64,000 bases of DNA, taken from assembly GCF_037893015.1 (NCBI RefSeq), contig NC_133660.1, positions 166,906,363-166,970,362 on the forward strand. Direction: 5' to 3'. Below are positions 21,267 through 32,455 of this stretch, piece after piece; position 1 is the first letter of the stretch, and each line of letters opens with the position of its first letter. This DNA comes from Macrotis lagotis (Eukaryota > Chordata > Mammalia > Peramelemorphia > Peramelidae). The notes beneath the pieces were generated by a model. That model was not told the origin of the DNA, made no database searches, and was given only the letters and a program-made list of their open reading frames with translations. A program made the translations under genes and the position numbers.

Positions 21267-24200
21267 AGACCTCTGTAAGCCAGATCAAAAGAAATGTAAC
21301 AAACTGGGAAAAAAAATTTTACAACTAGTACTTCTGACAAAGGATTCATTTCTAAAATATACGGAGAACTGTCAAATTTATAAAAAAAAAAAGCCATTCC
21401 CCAATTGACAAATGGTCACAGGATATGCAAAGGCAATTTACAGATGAGGAAATAAAAACTATCCATAGTCATATGAAAAATTGCTCTAGGGAGCAGTGAG
21501 GACACGTGGAGAGCTGCTGTTATCCCGTGCAGGCTGGGGCTGGGGGTGGGATCGGGGCCGGGCCTGGCATGGAGTGTGGGGCCTGGGGGTGTGGTGGGGG
21601 CAGTGGCAATAGCCCAGAGTGGCCTCTTCTAGCCAGAGCTTGGAGGAGAACGGCCCAGGTGCCCCTTATGGCTGGGCTCAGAACACAATGGTCCAGCTCT
21701 CCTAACAGGTACTTTGTACAGGGTGGAGGCTGAGGGGAAGCACAGCATGGTCTTTCCTACTTGTGTTTTGGAAAACAAAAAATAAAAAGCAAATTCTGCT
21801 TTGAAGACATTGTATCCCCAGAGCTTTGGGCACTGTAGCCTTGAATCTGGGTGTTCTCCTTCACATAAGTGTGACTCCCTCTCCGCCATGAATGGCCTAT
21901 CTATCAGTGAACTCTGCTGCCCCTTCTGCTGCCCACCCTGTCCTGGCTGAATCCCAGCCAAATTGGCCTTCCTGCCTCCAGAGCCTACCTATTCCCTTGT
22001 GGCAGAGCCTGAGCCAGGTTCCAGTGGAGGGGGTTCCACCCCAGGGCGAGGCTCTGGGGTGGAGGGCCTGGGGCACTGGAAATTGCATTTGACGAAGCGG
22101 GCCAACTTTCAGTAGTATTCACAGCGTGATCTAGACACGACTGAAGTCTTCTTTACAAAGAACAGTCTGGGGAACTGCATTTCCTGTATGTATGTCCGCT
22201 GTGTGCCAGGGGCCAGGTTCACAGTTCTATTCTCCCATGGCAATGCAGTGGACCTGGGTCAGATGATCAGCTTCTACAATGGCCTAGGCACCCTCATCAA
22301 CTGCAACATCTTTTATGATTACTCAGGCTATGGGGTGAGCTCAGGAAAACCCTCTGAGAAGAATCTCTATGCTGATGTTGATGCTGCTTGGCAGGCCCTT
22401 CAGACCAGGAATGGCATCAGCCCGGAGAACATCATCTTGTATGGGCAGAGCATTGGAACCATGCCCACCGTGGACCTGGCCTCAAGTTACGAGTGTGCTG
22501 CTGTGGTGCTGCATTCTCCCCTCACCTCAGGCGTGAGGGTCGCCTTCCTGGCACCAAGAAAACCTATTGCTTTGACGCCTTCCCCAACATTGAGGTTTCC
22601 AAGATCACATCTCTTGTGCTGATAGTCCGTGGCACTGAGGATGGGGTGATTGACTTCTCCCATGGACTAGCACTCTATGAGTGCTGCGCAAAAGCTGCGG
22701 AGCCACTTTGGGTGGAGGGTGTTGGGCACAATGCCATCGAGTTCTATAGTCAATACTTGGAGCGCCTTCAAAAGTTCATCTCACAGGAGCTGACAAACCA
22801 GTGCAACTGAGGCCCTCAGTGAGGCACTATGGGTGCCACCAGGCAAACAGGCCCAGAGAACCTACTGGGAGCTTGGAACCACTGCTGAGCAGTGAGAACT
22901 CAACAGGGTCAGCCCACTGGAGGATTGGGAAGTGGGGAGGATGTTCCACCCCTGGGCTTGCCTCTCCGGATCTGGTGCCCATGGCCTCTTCTGACATCCA
23001 CCCCGCTTCCAGGAGAGGGGAGGAGCAGAATGACCCCCATCTTTCTCCCCACAATGTCTGCAATGATGACCCCAAACTGCTGCTAACACTGGGGCTGTCT
23101 CCACCACCTAGGAGGGGCTGGGCAATCCAAACTCCCTCCTCTCCTGCATCCCTTCCCTCTACCAGGACAATAGCAATAATACATCTGCCAAGTGTGGTAG
23201 GGGAGGACCTCAGTGGGCCTCATTCTTCCCAACATCCCTCCCCCCAAATTCCAAATTTCTGGGAAGGTGGTGACTGCATGAGAAACACCTGCCATCCCCT
23301 CTCCCTGCCAATCAGGGAGGAATTTTCCTACCACACCTCAAGCCTCAAGGTGGCTCCCTCCCAGCAGGGCCCTTTATGATTTCAGATACCCAGACTCCCC
23401 TTACCCACTTTCCCCAACATGTACAGATATACAGATTGATGGACATATATCTGTATTCATTTTGGAAGCAAGTACAAAGAAATTAAAGATTTAAAATTTT
23501 TAAAAAATTGTTCTAAATTATTACTGATTAGAGAAATGCAAATTAAAGCAGCTCTGAGATATCATCTCACACCTATCAGATTGGTCGATATAATGTTGAA
23601 AGGGATGTGGGAAATCTGGGACACTAATACATTGTTGGTGGAGCTGTGAACTCATTCAACCTTTCTGGAAAGCAATCTGGAATTAGGCCCAAAGGGTAAT
23701 AAAAATGTTCATACCCTTTGATCCAGCAATAGTGGGTCTATACCCTGAAAAGATTGTGCAAAAGGGCAAAAACATCACTTGTACAAAAATAGTCATAGCA
23801 GCCCTGTTTGTGGTGGCAAAAAATTGGAAACTGAGTGAATGTCCATCAATTGGGGAATGGCTTAACAAACTGTGGTATATTATGACATGGAACACTATTG
23901 TTCTATTAGAAACCAAGAGGGATGGGATTTCAAAGAAGCCTGGAAAGACTTGCTTGAACTGATGTTAAGCAAGATGATCAGAACCAAAAGAGCATTGTAC
24001 ATCCTAACAGCAACATGGGGGTGATGATGAACTTTAATAGACTTGCTCATTCCATCAATGCAATAATAAGGGACATTTTTAGAGCTCCTCTGATGAAGAC
24101 CACCTGTATCCAGAGAAAGAACTATGGAGTTTAAACAAAGATCAAAGTCTATTACCTTCAATTTTTTAAAATAAAAAAGTGTCATGTATACCATAATTTT

Positions 24201-24407
24201 GCTATTTCTAATATTTTTTTTTTCCTCAAGGATATTATTTCTCTCTCAACAAATTCAGACCACCTTCTGTGGGGGCATGGGGGGAGGGAAAGGAGGGTGT
24301 GGGGGAAAAATTTTAAAATTCAAAGCCTTACAAATATGATAGATAGAAACTACTAATGTATATAATTGGAAAATCAATAAAATATTTAAAAAATTTTTTT
24401 TTAAAAA
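21267..24407 (+). mobile_element. 5'-truncated L1 3' end inside the RTE, itself carrying the ABHD17A retrocopy
   Basis: L1 body lies at 21267-21475 and 23503-24407. Its left part (ATCAAAAGAAATGTAACAAA, GACAAAGGATTCATTTCTAA) and right part (GAGATATCATCTCACACCTA, CATTGTTGGTGGAGCTGTGA) are the ORF2 C-terminus as seen in reverse at 60.7-61.8 kb. The 3'UTR is GGGGGAGGGAAAGGAGGGTG then an A-rich tail after AATCAATAAAATATTT. Target-site copies GATCACCTGG are at 21255-21264 and 24408-24417. The ORF2 fragment has decayed. Confidence 0.88.
21489..23502 (+). pseudogene. ABHD17A: Processed (intronless) retrocopy of ABHD17A
   Basis: A GC-rich 2.0-kb block in AT-rich surroundings encodes, without introns, the alpha/beta-hydrolase ABHD17A (FAM108A), a palmitoyl-thioesterase. 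The start codon is at 21888 (MNGLSISELCCPFCCPPCPG, the palmitoylated Cys cluster) and the parental stop at 22808-22810. The best-preserved part is [20 protein letters not shown] through VLHSPLT (22188-22530), including the nucleophile motif GQSIG with Ser at 22449-22451. It is broken: CGA to TGA at codon 21 (21948), an extra in-frame TAG in the N-terminal third, a one-base loss near 22547 shifting the frame, and lost codons (Ser after NIF, Lys-Val before SKIT). About 400 nt of 5'UTR and 690 nt of 3'UTR are included. AAAAATTGCTCTA (21476-21488) and AAAAATTGTTCTA (23503-23515) flank it as target-site duplications. Both lie in L1 sequence, showing L1-mediated retroposition. Confidence 0.94.
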
Positions 24408-24417
24408 GATCACCTGG

Positions 24418-24569
24418 GGCAGCTAGGTGGCGCAGTGGGTAAAGCACTGGCCCTGGAGTCAGGAGTACCTGGGTTCAAATCTGGTCTCAGACTTAATAAT
24501 TACCTAGCTGTGTGGCCTTGAGCAAGCCACTTAACCCCATTTGCCTTGCAAAAAAAAAAAACCTAAAAA
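24418..24569 (+). repeat. tRNA-derived SINE at the L1/RTE junction
   Basis: Complete SINE: GGCAGCTAGGTGGCGCAGTG (A-box region), GGGTTCAAATCTG (B box), TAATAATTACCTAGCTGTGTG, A-rich tail. Target-site duplication AAAAAGATCACCTGG at 24403-24417 and 24570-24584. The duplicated site includes the L1 poly(A) end plus the L1's own target sequence, so the SINE came after the L1. Confidence 0.93.
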
Positions 24570-24574
24570 AAAAA

Positions 24575-25060
24575 GATCACCTGGCAAGAAAAGATACCAG
24601 ACACTGAGGTCCTTTCTCCAGCTAAACTTCTAGCATTCCAACATTACTACAGAGAGTGCAAATACAATGGGCTGGGCATGTTGTTAAAATGCCAAACATA
24701 CACTTGTCAAAAAGACTATTACATGGAGAACTCACAAGGGCAAGTGCTCACAAGAGGATCAGAAGAAGTGATATGGAGACACTCTGAATGTCTCATTGAA
24801 GAACTTTAGAATTGATTGTATAGCATGGAAGACACTGGCACAGGACCACCCAGAATGGCATGCCCTCATCTATGAGGGTGCTGTGCTCTATGAGGTAGGC
24901 AGAATTGAAGCAGCTCAAAGGAAACATGACATCCCCAGGTGTTCACCTAGACTCTTTGTGCCCATCCTGTGTTAGAGCATTGTGAGCTCGTATGTCTGAT
25001 CAGCCACAGTGGGACACAGTAGGATCTTCTTTGATAACAAATGACAAGAACCAACCAATG
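24575..25060 (+). mobile_element. RTE LINE, 3' portion (continuation of the 20.2-kb copy)
   Basis: After the L1 and SINE insertions, RTE sequence resumes with GATCACCTGGCA and ATACCAGACACTGAGGTCCT, the counterpart of 12475-12495 in the other RTE copy. It runs through the C-terminal ORF region (near 24840, TGGCACAGGACCACCCAGAATGG) to the RTE 3' tail GGATCTTCTTTGATAACAAATG. Together with 20219-21266 it makes one element interrupted by about 3.3 kb. Confidence 0.82.
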
Positions 25061-25351
25061 ATGAAGGAGAAAAACAAATTGGTGATAGACAAAAGTTTTA
25101 TTTGGGGACATAGCTATACTAACTTTCAAAATATTATTGTTAGTATTTCCATGAATAAATTCTATAAGCTTATAGCCTCCTTTAAGGAAAGACCATCAGG
25201 TCTAATCTTATAACAAAGAATCTATGCAAAGATTCAATCCTTAAGGGGAGATTGTCGTGGTGTTCTCAAGACCACCAGGCCCAATCTTGTGACAGTCCTC
25301 CAAAACACCCTCCTTCACCAACCCAACTGAAACAACTATGTCCCCAATTCA
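25061..25351. other. Unassigned stretch after the RTE tail
   Basis: AGTTTTATTTGGGGACATAG and GTGGTGTTCTCAAGACCACC could be part of a terminal repeat, but I see no matching end. No coding sequence seen. Confidence 0.3.
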
Positions 25352-25718
25352 GGGACTCTTAAACTTTTTTTCATCATGAATTCCTTTGACAGTCTGGTAA
25401 ATCCTATTTCCCTTTCCCCAGAATAATATATTTAAAAGCTTAAAGTAAAATACATAGGATTACCAAAGAAATCAAATATATTTTTTTACACAAGTTCATA
25501 ACTCCCTTGAAAGTTTATTCACGGGGGTGGCTAGGTGGCACAGTGGGTAAAGCACTGGCCCTGGAGTCAGGAGTACCTGGGTTCAAATCAGGTCTCAGAC
25601 ATTTAATAATTACCTAGCTGTGTGGCCTTGGGCAAGCCACTTAACCCCATTTGCCTTGCAAAAACCTTAAAAAAAAGTTTATTCACAGATCCATCTATGA
25701 ACCCAGTTTAAGAATCCC
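25352..25718. mobile_element. Non-autonomous DNA transposon copy with terminal inverted repeats, hosting a SINE
   Basis: Ends GGGACTCTTAAACT (25352) and AGTTTAAGAATCCC (25705-25718) are inverted copies with one mismatch. The interior (ATACATAGGATTACCAAAGA) resembles the copy at 7.2-7.4 kb. The style suggests a hAT/Charlie-type MITE. A SINE sits at 25523-25673. Confidence 0.6.
25523..25673 (+). repeat. tRNA-derived SINE
   Basis: Full copy inside the DNA transposon. Target-site duplication AAAGTTTATTCAC at 25510-25522 and 25674-25686. Confidence 0.95.
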
Positions 25719-25979
25719 TTTACCCTTCTCAAATTTGACAACATATTGATTAACTCTAAGTTTATCATAAACAAGGGTGATTAGAGAGGGTGATAAACAT
25801 GACCAATCAGCAATATTTTTATTCTCTTAAGAGAATGATGAAATAAAAAAAATCATGGAATTTATTGTCATTCAAATTCTTAAATCACATAAAAACAGAC
25901 AATATAATGTAGATGTAATACAACAGTATATTTGTTAAAATACCAATTTTTCAAGAATCAATCATAATAATTAAATTCT

Positions 25980-26156
25980 GAGGCAGCTGAGTGGCGCAGT
26001 GGATAGAGCACCTGCCTTGGAGTCAGGAGGACCTGAGTTCAAATTCGACCTCAGACACTTAATGATTACCTAGCTGTGTGTCACTTAACCCCATTGCCTT
26101 ATAAAAATTTTAAAAAATCAAATCAAATCAATTTAAAAAATCAATTTTCAATTAAA
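25980..26156 (+). repeat. tRNA-derived SINE with expanded tail
   Basis: The head and B box are intact. About 20 bp around the GGCCTTGGGCAAGC segment is missing. The tail is a (AAATC)n-like run. Target-site duplication AATAATTAAATTCT at 25966-25979 and 26157-26170. Confidence 0.93.
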
Positions 26157-26328
26157 AATAATTAAATTCTTAGAAGCAACATCTTTTGCTACTAGAAAGA
26201 AATATCCAATTTTGTTTTCAATACCTATAGTTTCTTCATTTTAAAAATGGAGGTAATATAAATCTGTAGTATCTATTTAAGACAGTTGAGTTGCGAAGAT
26301 AAGCTCCTTTGTAAATCTTCAAGTGTAA

Positions 26329-26369
26329 TATATCTATCAAACTCTCTCTGAGAGAGATTGATAGATATA
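26329..26369. repeat. 41-bp near-perfect palindrome
   Basis: TATATCTATCAAACTCTCTC is followed at once by its near-complement GAGAGAGATTGATAGATATA around a single central T, with one pair of mismatched positions in the arms. It can form a hairpin with almost no loop. Confidence 0.85.
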
Positions 26370-29300
26370 AATGTCATTACAGTTTTATAATTATATTTTA
26401 TAATCCAGAATATAATCCAATATATAATCCATGCTCTGAGTTTGTACATACACATCACATTCAATCCTGGTGACTTTTTTTCAAATCATTTTCACTTAGG
26501 ATATCTAGTGGAAACCTCCAAATCTGGTTCATGTTTAGACCTATACAGAAAAGATAAAAGAGCTCTCTGTGGGCTGCCGCCATGCAAACATTCAGGTTTA
26601 CAATGTATACAAAATACAGATCTAATTAAATACAGTTTTTTAAACATATAAAAAATTAAAAACAACTTATGAGCCTATAAACAATCAAGCCAATCTCCTT
26701 CCCTTCCTAATAAACTCCATTTTCCCAAGGATGTCTACTGTACTCCAAACTTATAAGATCGTTCATGGTTTAGTCTGCCTGGAAGGGAAATGTGTTTGGT
26801 ACTGCTTTTCAAACTCTTGGGCCATGTGATAGATTCCATTATATACAAAAGACTTGATTCAGAAAATTTATTGAAATTCCTTTGCATAAGTCTGAGTCTA
26901 GGAACTCCTTTGCTTAGGGGTTCATTATCTAAAAATGAATAGCTCTATAGTTGGAATGGGACTCTGAGGCCAACCATGTTTTGCTACTCTTCCAGTGTTT
27001 CTCCCTAGATGCCATCTCGGGAGTTGAAAGATTTCCCTTGGGGTTTTGCTGATGTTTTACTTTGAAAGAATTCAAATCAACTTTTTGCATCTTGATTTTC
27101 TCTCAGCATTTTCAGTTTTGTTGTCTCTAGGTTTTGATCTCCTTGCTGGATAACTTTTTATAGATTAAGTCTAAAGTGTGGCTCACATCTACATTAACTC
27201 TGATTTAATCAATTATTCTCAATGAAGTATCAATCAGTACCCAGAAGATACTACTCATTCACATTCCCATCATGGAGACCACCAGACCAAAGACCTCATC
27301 CTTTTAATTAATACTATTTGGGAGACAGGGAAAGGTTTACATTACAAAAAAAAAAAATTGTACTTGTTCTTCCCTCATTATGGAACATATCAGAGGTACT
27401 GAGATATATGGTGGCATGAGTATTAACACCAGAACATTTGCCATAAGAGAAAAATCACAGGAACTATTTGGGGCTTATAGTCGCAGATGGAGTAAGTCAG
27501 ATTGTGAATGAAGGTATGACTCTTTTATATGGTATGCACCTTGGATCAATTAATTATAGCTGTGAGGGATAATCTATAGGAAATGGAGCATTACCTAGTG
27601 AGTAAATATCGGGGTTTAACCTTGCAAATCAGGGGAATAAAATAAAATTACTCTTAGGTTGCATTAAACAATCCTGTAGATATACTACAACAAGGCACAC
27701 AGTGATTCAAAAACCTCAAAACCCTGAGAGTGGGTATGGTCTCTTGTGTAGTTCACACAAAGTGGATAACCCTAGTCTGGCAGGTATCATCTAGTTATAC
27801 TTGATAGATAAGTCAAACACATATAAAAAGTTCAGTGATGACATGGTATATGACTGAATTGTTGACTTTTTGTTACAAGAACTGGCACCCTGGTTAAGGG
27901 ACTTCAGAAATGAAGCAAGTCCCATAAAATTTTCATGAAGGAAGTTAATGTTTGGATGAGGAAAATAAGAAGAAGGAAGGATGGGGGAGTGTCACGGAGA
28001 TAGATCATAAAGTCTGCAGTAATCATGGAGTATTGAAAGATCAGTGAGGAAATAGATAAGAAACATCTAGGTTTGTCAATGGGGGGTGGGGAGGGGTAGT
28101 GAGAAATAAGATTATTTAGATAGAATGGAGCCAAAATATTTTGAATGCCAGACCAGGAACTGGTCAGGCAACTGACATTTCAAAAGTAGGAGAGGATGTA
28201 GACAAAATTAGAATACTTTAACTAGTCTTCAATTCCCATTCTTTTCCCCATTGACCCATAAACTCCATTTGCCCTCACACCAACAAGGAGTCTCAGTATC
28301 ACTGCCTAGTTCTAATGCTTAAGAAATTTTCCTGGAAGATTGCCCAAGTCTATTCCATTTCCAGGAGAATTTTCCCAGCCTGATGATCATAGTCATACTA
28401 CTATTCTCTTGAGGTAAGAGAAAATGTGGTCATAGACTGCTTCTATTCTACTTCTGCTTCCAGTATCACCAGCACTAACTACATAACCTCTCTGGACCCT
28501 GGAAGAAAAACAGATGTGCCTATGAGTCAGAAGCACTTTCAAAGATTCCAGGACATTTCTATCAAATTCAGGAGAAGTAACATATTACAGACTAACCATG
28601 AGCTGGGAATGTTGAACCAGGGTTTGAAACTGATACAGCTACTAAGCAAATAGGAAAGAAAAATTCCCTTAATGGGAAGGAAACCTAGAAATTAGGTCCA
28701 GGACCCCTGTTGATGTAGTGACTTTGAGGGTCACTTGGGTTACCTAAAATCTTTATCTGAAAACTTGAATGTTTCAATATTATGATGAAGTATGGTTGAC
28801 AAGCGTGCCAAACCAAGCAAAGGAATAAGTGGCAGGACATACTAATGGAAACAAAGAGCCAACATGGTTGTTTTTTGCTTATGAACTATTACTAGACACG
28901 GAGTAGAGTAATCAGTTTCCAATCAAGGACTGACACCCCCTCTCCTACCCCTATAGACTTGAAGTGGCTCCAGTTCCAGTCAACAGTACCAGTGAGTAGA
29001 GTAGTGGGGTTGATGAGAAATGCTTCCTAACAAAGACAGATATTATATTCATTAAGTATTCCTTCAGGGCAAATGGATATCAATTCTTTTTCTAGCTTGA
29101 TCTCTTTCCAACAAGTGAGCTAAATTTCAAAAGGAAATTAGCACACGGAGGAGGGTAATGCAAGGGTACAAAAGAGAATGAAAAGTATATCCTCAGTGCA
29201 TGTGGGAACCAACAAGGTTTTCAATATAAACAGATAAGCTTCTGCTTGTGTTTTGTACAACACATAAAAGCTTCAATTCATGATTGCTATGAGCATGGCA

Positions 29301-29420
29301 ATGTCACACAGACCTCTCATTATTTCCTGTCAAAGAGAATGAATATTCTGATGTTGCATAGAATCCTTGTGAAAAGGATTAATATAAATTAATGAATAAT
29401 GAATTAACTATGAATTATTA
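26370..29420. other. 3-kb intergenic stretch with no recognised gene
   Basis: I see no exon, RNA gene or well-kept repeat. 28100-28170 (AGAATGGAGCCAAAATATTT) resembles 30150-30190, so the two may be scraps of one old repeat family. Short open frames here show no recognisable motif. Confidence 0.4.
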
Positions 29421-29429
29421 TGCATTTTA

Positions 29430-29540
29430 AGGTGTTGGTCTTGGTTTCAGGAAGATCTGGATTCAAAATCTGCCTCTGACACATACTGTTAGGACTATGG
29501 ATAAGCTGCTTAACCTCTCAATGGTCCAAGTAACTTTCTA
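29430..29540 (+). repeat. MIR/THER-type SINE fragment
   Basis: CTGGATTCAAAATCTGCCTC and CTGACACATACTG ... GCTTAACCTCTC give the tRNA-like B-box region and core of an old therian SINE. Confidence 0.5.
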
Positions 29541-29639
29541 AAACTATGTTACATGCAAAAAAAGGAATTAAAATATATTAGTCATTCTATAGGTAAAAAC
29601 ATAATTTTAATTTATTCATTTATAATTTGTTAGTTTACA

Positions 29640-30110
29640 AATGATAATTTATGGTACTTAATTTAAGCTTTCAGTCTTTGAGTTTGACAGTTCACTTTCC
29701 TAAAATAGAGATAGATTCATTGTTACCTTTCTTTACAAAAACCATCATTTGTTCTCTATTCTTTATGAGACAAAATTCTATCTCCTTCTTGGAATGGAAA
29801 ACTCTCTACATTCTATCCCTAGTGGAACTTTCCAGACATATACTGAATCCATTTACAACCAATCCTAAGTCCTCTAGCCACACCATTCTATTTGGTTCCT
29901 TAGGGGAAAAGCTTTTGAACTTTCTTACCTCTGTGTCATCCATTCTCCTCAAAAAAGTCTTTATTTCTCTTCATTTGTTGTAATCTACTTCTCTTTTAAG
30001 GCATAGCTCCAATCTCATCTCATTGTGAAGCCTTTTTTGACTATCATGGCTGGAAGAACTCTTGTCTCTCAATCTTTCTCTGCCTGTCTCTCATTCTCTG
30101 ACTCTTTGTG
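29640..30110 (+). repeat. Possible L2-type LINE remnant
   Basis: AAGGCATAGCTCCAATCTCATCTC and GAAGCCTTTTTTGACTATC follow the therian L2 3' region (compare 40.6 and 44.5 kb). Diverged, with no intact frame. Confidence 0.4.
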
Positions 30111-30447
30111 TGTCTGGTAGAGGGGCAAGGAGAGTATGGAATAACATTATACGGTAGAATGGAGTCAAAATGTTTTTGAAGGCCAGATCAAGGAATTTGA
30201 ATTTAAAAGCAACTAGAAACTACTCCCCCCCCCAAACTCCTGCATCATTTATTTGCCGTATCATTTGCTTATTACTGAATTTTGATTACCTTGTATTGAT
30301 TATTTTTTCTTATTTATTTATTTCATCTGACCAAACTAAATTACATATTTACAACTACATAGTATATGAGAGGCAATATGTTGTAATGGAAAGGGTCATG
30401 ATCTCTGAGTCAGAATATTGGGTTTGAGTGCCAGCTCCTACATTTAT

Positions 30448-30578
30448 GTGTAGTGGATAAGAACACCGACCCTGGAGCCAGGAGGACCTGAGTTCAAATT
30501 TGGCCTCAGACACTTAATAATAATTGCCTAGTTGTGTGACCTTGGGCAAGTCACTCTTAACCCCATTGCCTTAAAAAA
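30448..30578 (+). repeat. 5'-truncated SINE inserted in a MIR-like fragment
   Basis: It begins at TAGTGGATAAGAACACCGAC (within the A-box region) and runs to CCCCATTGCCTTAAAAAAA. The preceding 30370-30447 reads as an older MIR-type SINE. Confidence 0.8.
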
Positions 30579-30659
30579 ATACACTTATTCAAAAAAAAAT
30601 AAAGTGTCACTCTAAGTAAATCATCTAATTGCCCCTGTCTCTAAGATGGGAGGAGCAAT

Positions 30660-30800
30660 ATTTGTACTAACTCGGAGAAGTAACCTGGCAGGATAAAGAT
30701 CCAGTCTCTGAGGCAGTAAGACCTGAGTTCAAATCCTGTGATTGGCACATGCTGCCTCTGTGACCCTGGACAAGTCATTTAGACTCCTAAATAATATAGG
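30660..30800 (+). repeat. MIR/THER-type SINE
   Basis: GACCTGAGTTCAAATCCTGTG and GCTGCCTCTGTGACCCTGGACAAG are a B box plus core. Strongly diverged. Confidence 0.5.
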
Positions 30801-31635
30801 TCACTCTCTAAGACTGTAAATTGGAGAGTAATTACCAATCTGTGATGGAAGAAGAAATTTATTTAACCAGGAAATCACAGGTCCGGCAATATAAACAAGC
30901 CTACCTATTTCATAAAGTTATTTTGAGGCTACTACTATATGTGTGTTATCTTTTAGGAGAGGCACAGTATCTTATATGTTAAATATTTATTTATATCTGA
31001 GAGACATTCTAGTACAGGAGAAAGAGAACTACATGGGCCTGGGTTTACTTCCCACCTCTGCTACAGCTTTATCTGATGATAGGAATTGAAGTGCCTTCCC
31101 AGTTTGTTCTTCCTGCAGAATTCACAGAAATTAAGGTGGCAGGAGGACAGAAACAGACAGGATTGGAGTAATGCTTCCCATTTAAAACTGCAAGTGAGAG
31201 TTGAAATAGAATTGGGAGAGCCCAGAGATTAAAAATAGTCATAAACAGCATTAGTTAAAGGGGTGGGGAGAAAAAGGAGAAGGAAAAGTATGAAGGAGAG
31301 AGAGGGATGGATATTGCTGTTGGGAAAAATGGAGACTCTATAAACTTTAAGCAATTAGAAACCAGAGTTATTCATACATTTATCTGATAAGTGCCCTTTG
31401 GAAGGTGAATTGATATTTAATGACAGTGAAAGATTATTTGATTTATATGTTCAATTTTGAAATACCTCTGCTGTTAAATATAGGAAGATGGAATTGGGAA
31501 ATTTGGAAGTGTATTTTATTCTGATAAAGGGGGGACAGAGGTAAAAATATTTTGTATTTTCTCTTTCTGTTCAAAGTCCTATATCTACAATTGAAGACTC
31601 ATATCAATTTTGGTGGTGATTTAGTTGAACTACCT

Positions 31636-31866
31636 GGTGGCACAGTGAATAGAATGCCAGGATGAGTCAGGAAGACATCTTCTTGAGTTCAGATGTGACC
31701 TCAGACACTTACTAGCTATGTGATCTTAGGCAAGATACTTAATCCTGTTTGCCTCAGTTTCCTCATCTATAAAATGAGCTGGAGAAGGAAATGGCAAACT
31801 TCTTCAATATCTTTGCCAAGAAAAATTCAAATGAAGTCATGAAGAGCCAGGAATGACTGAACAAAG
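31636..31866 (+). repeat. MAR1-like SINE with RTE/BovB-type tail
   Basis: A tRNA-like head (CTGGTGGCACAGTGAATAGA), B box (GAGTTCAGATGTGACC), MIR-type core (CTCAGTTTCCTCATCTATAA) and tail (GCTGGAGAAGGAAATGGCAA ... GTCATGAAGAGCCAGGAATG). The tail wording is the kind shared with RTE/BovB LINE ends. Confidence 0.7.
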
Positions 31867-31906
31867 CATTGAGTAAATCATAGCGTGAAAATTAGACTGT
31901 GATGAG

Positions 31907-32160
31907 AGAATAAGCATTTATATAATTCCTATTATATGACAAGCGCTGTGTTAAACATTTTACAAATATTATCTCATTTGATCCTCACAACTACTCTGGG
32001 AAGCAGGTGTTATTGTTACCCTCATTTTGCAGTGGAAGAAACTAAGGCAAACAGAGGTTAAATGACTTTTCACATAGAGCCAGGAAAATATCTAAGGCCA
32101 AATTTGAACTCAGATTTTCCTAATTCTGGGACTAGCTCTCTAACCATTTCTCTATTTATC
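31907..32160 (-). repeat. MIR SINE
   Basis: AAACATTTTACAAATATTATCTC ... CTCACAACTACTCTGGGAAG ... CAGAGGTTAAATGAC is the reverse complement of a MIR core. Confidence 0.65.
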
Positions 32161-32294
32161 TGCTTATCAGGCTTACAAAGACTGGAACTGTGATTTCATT
32201 GATATAAGGTACTCATTAGGAAGAAAAAAAATATATATATATACACATACAACATACATATCTACATATATGCATAAATACAATACACACTCAT

Positions 32295-32455
32295 AATGGT
32301 AGTGGCTAGACTTGAAAGCCAAAAGTTTAAATCCAGCTTCTGGAACTTATTGTGTGGTCCTAGGCAAATCACTAAATTTCTCTGAGCCTCAGTTTTCTCA
32401 TCTTAAATGAAAGAGATGGATGAGATGATCTCTAAGGTTTCTTCTAGATCTAAAA
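32295..32455 (+). repeat. MIR/THER-type SINE
   Basis: GTTTAAATCCAGCTTCTGG ... CAAATCACTAAATTTCTCTGAGCCTCAG ... TGATCTCTAAGG, the forward core of an old therian SINE. Confidence 0.55.

Noticed and set aside
22188-22810. ABHD17A retrocopy as a functional short hydrolase gene
   Set aside because: The stretch is flanked by in-frame stops and shifted frames relative to the parent. The hydrolase domain cannot be read through in one frame.
22801-23379. 192-residue plus-strand open frame after ABHD17A
   Set aside because: It lies in the 3'UTR part of the retrocopy. GC-rich, stop-poor sequence explains it, and no protein family is recognised.
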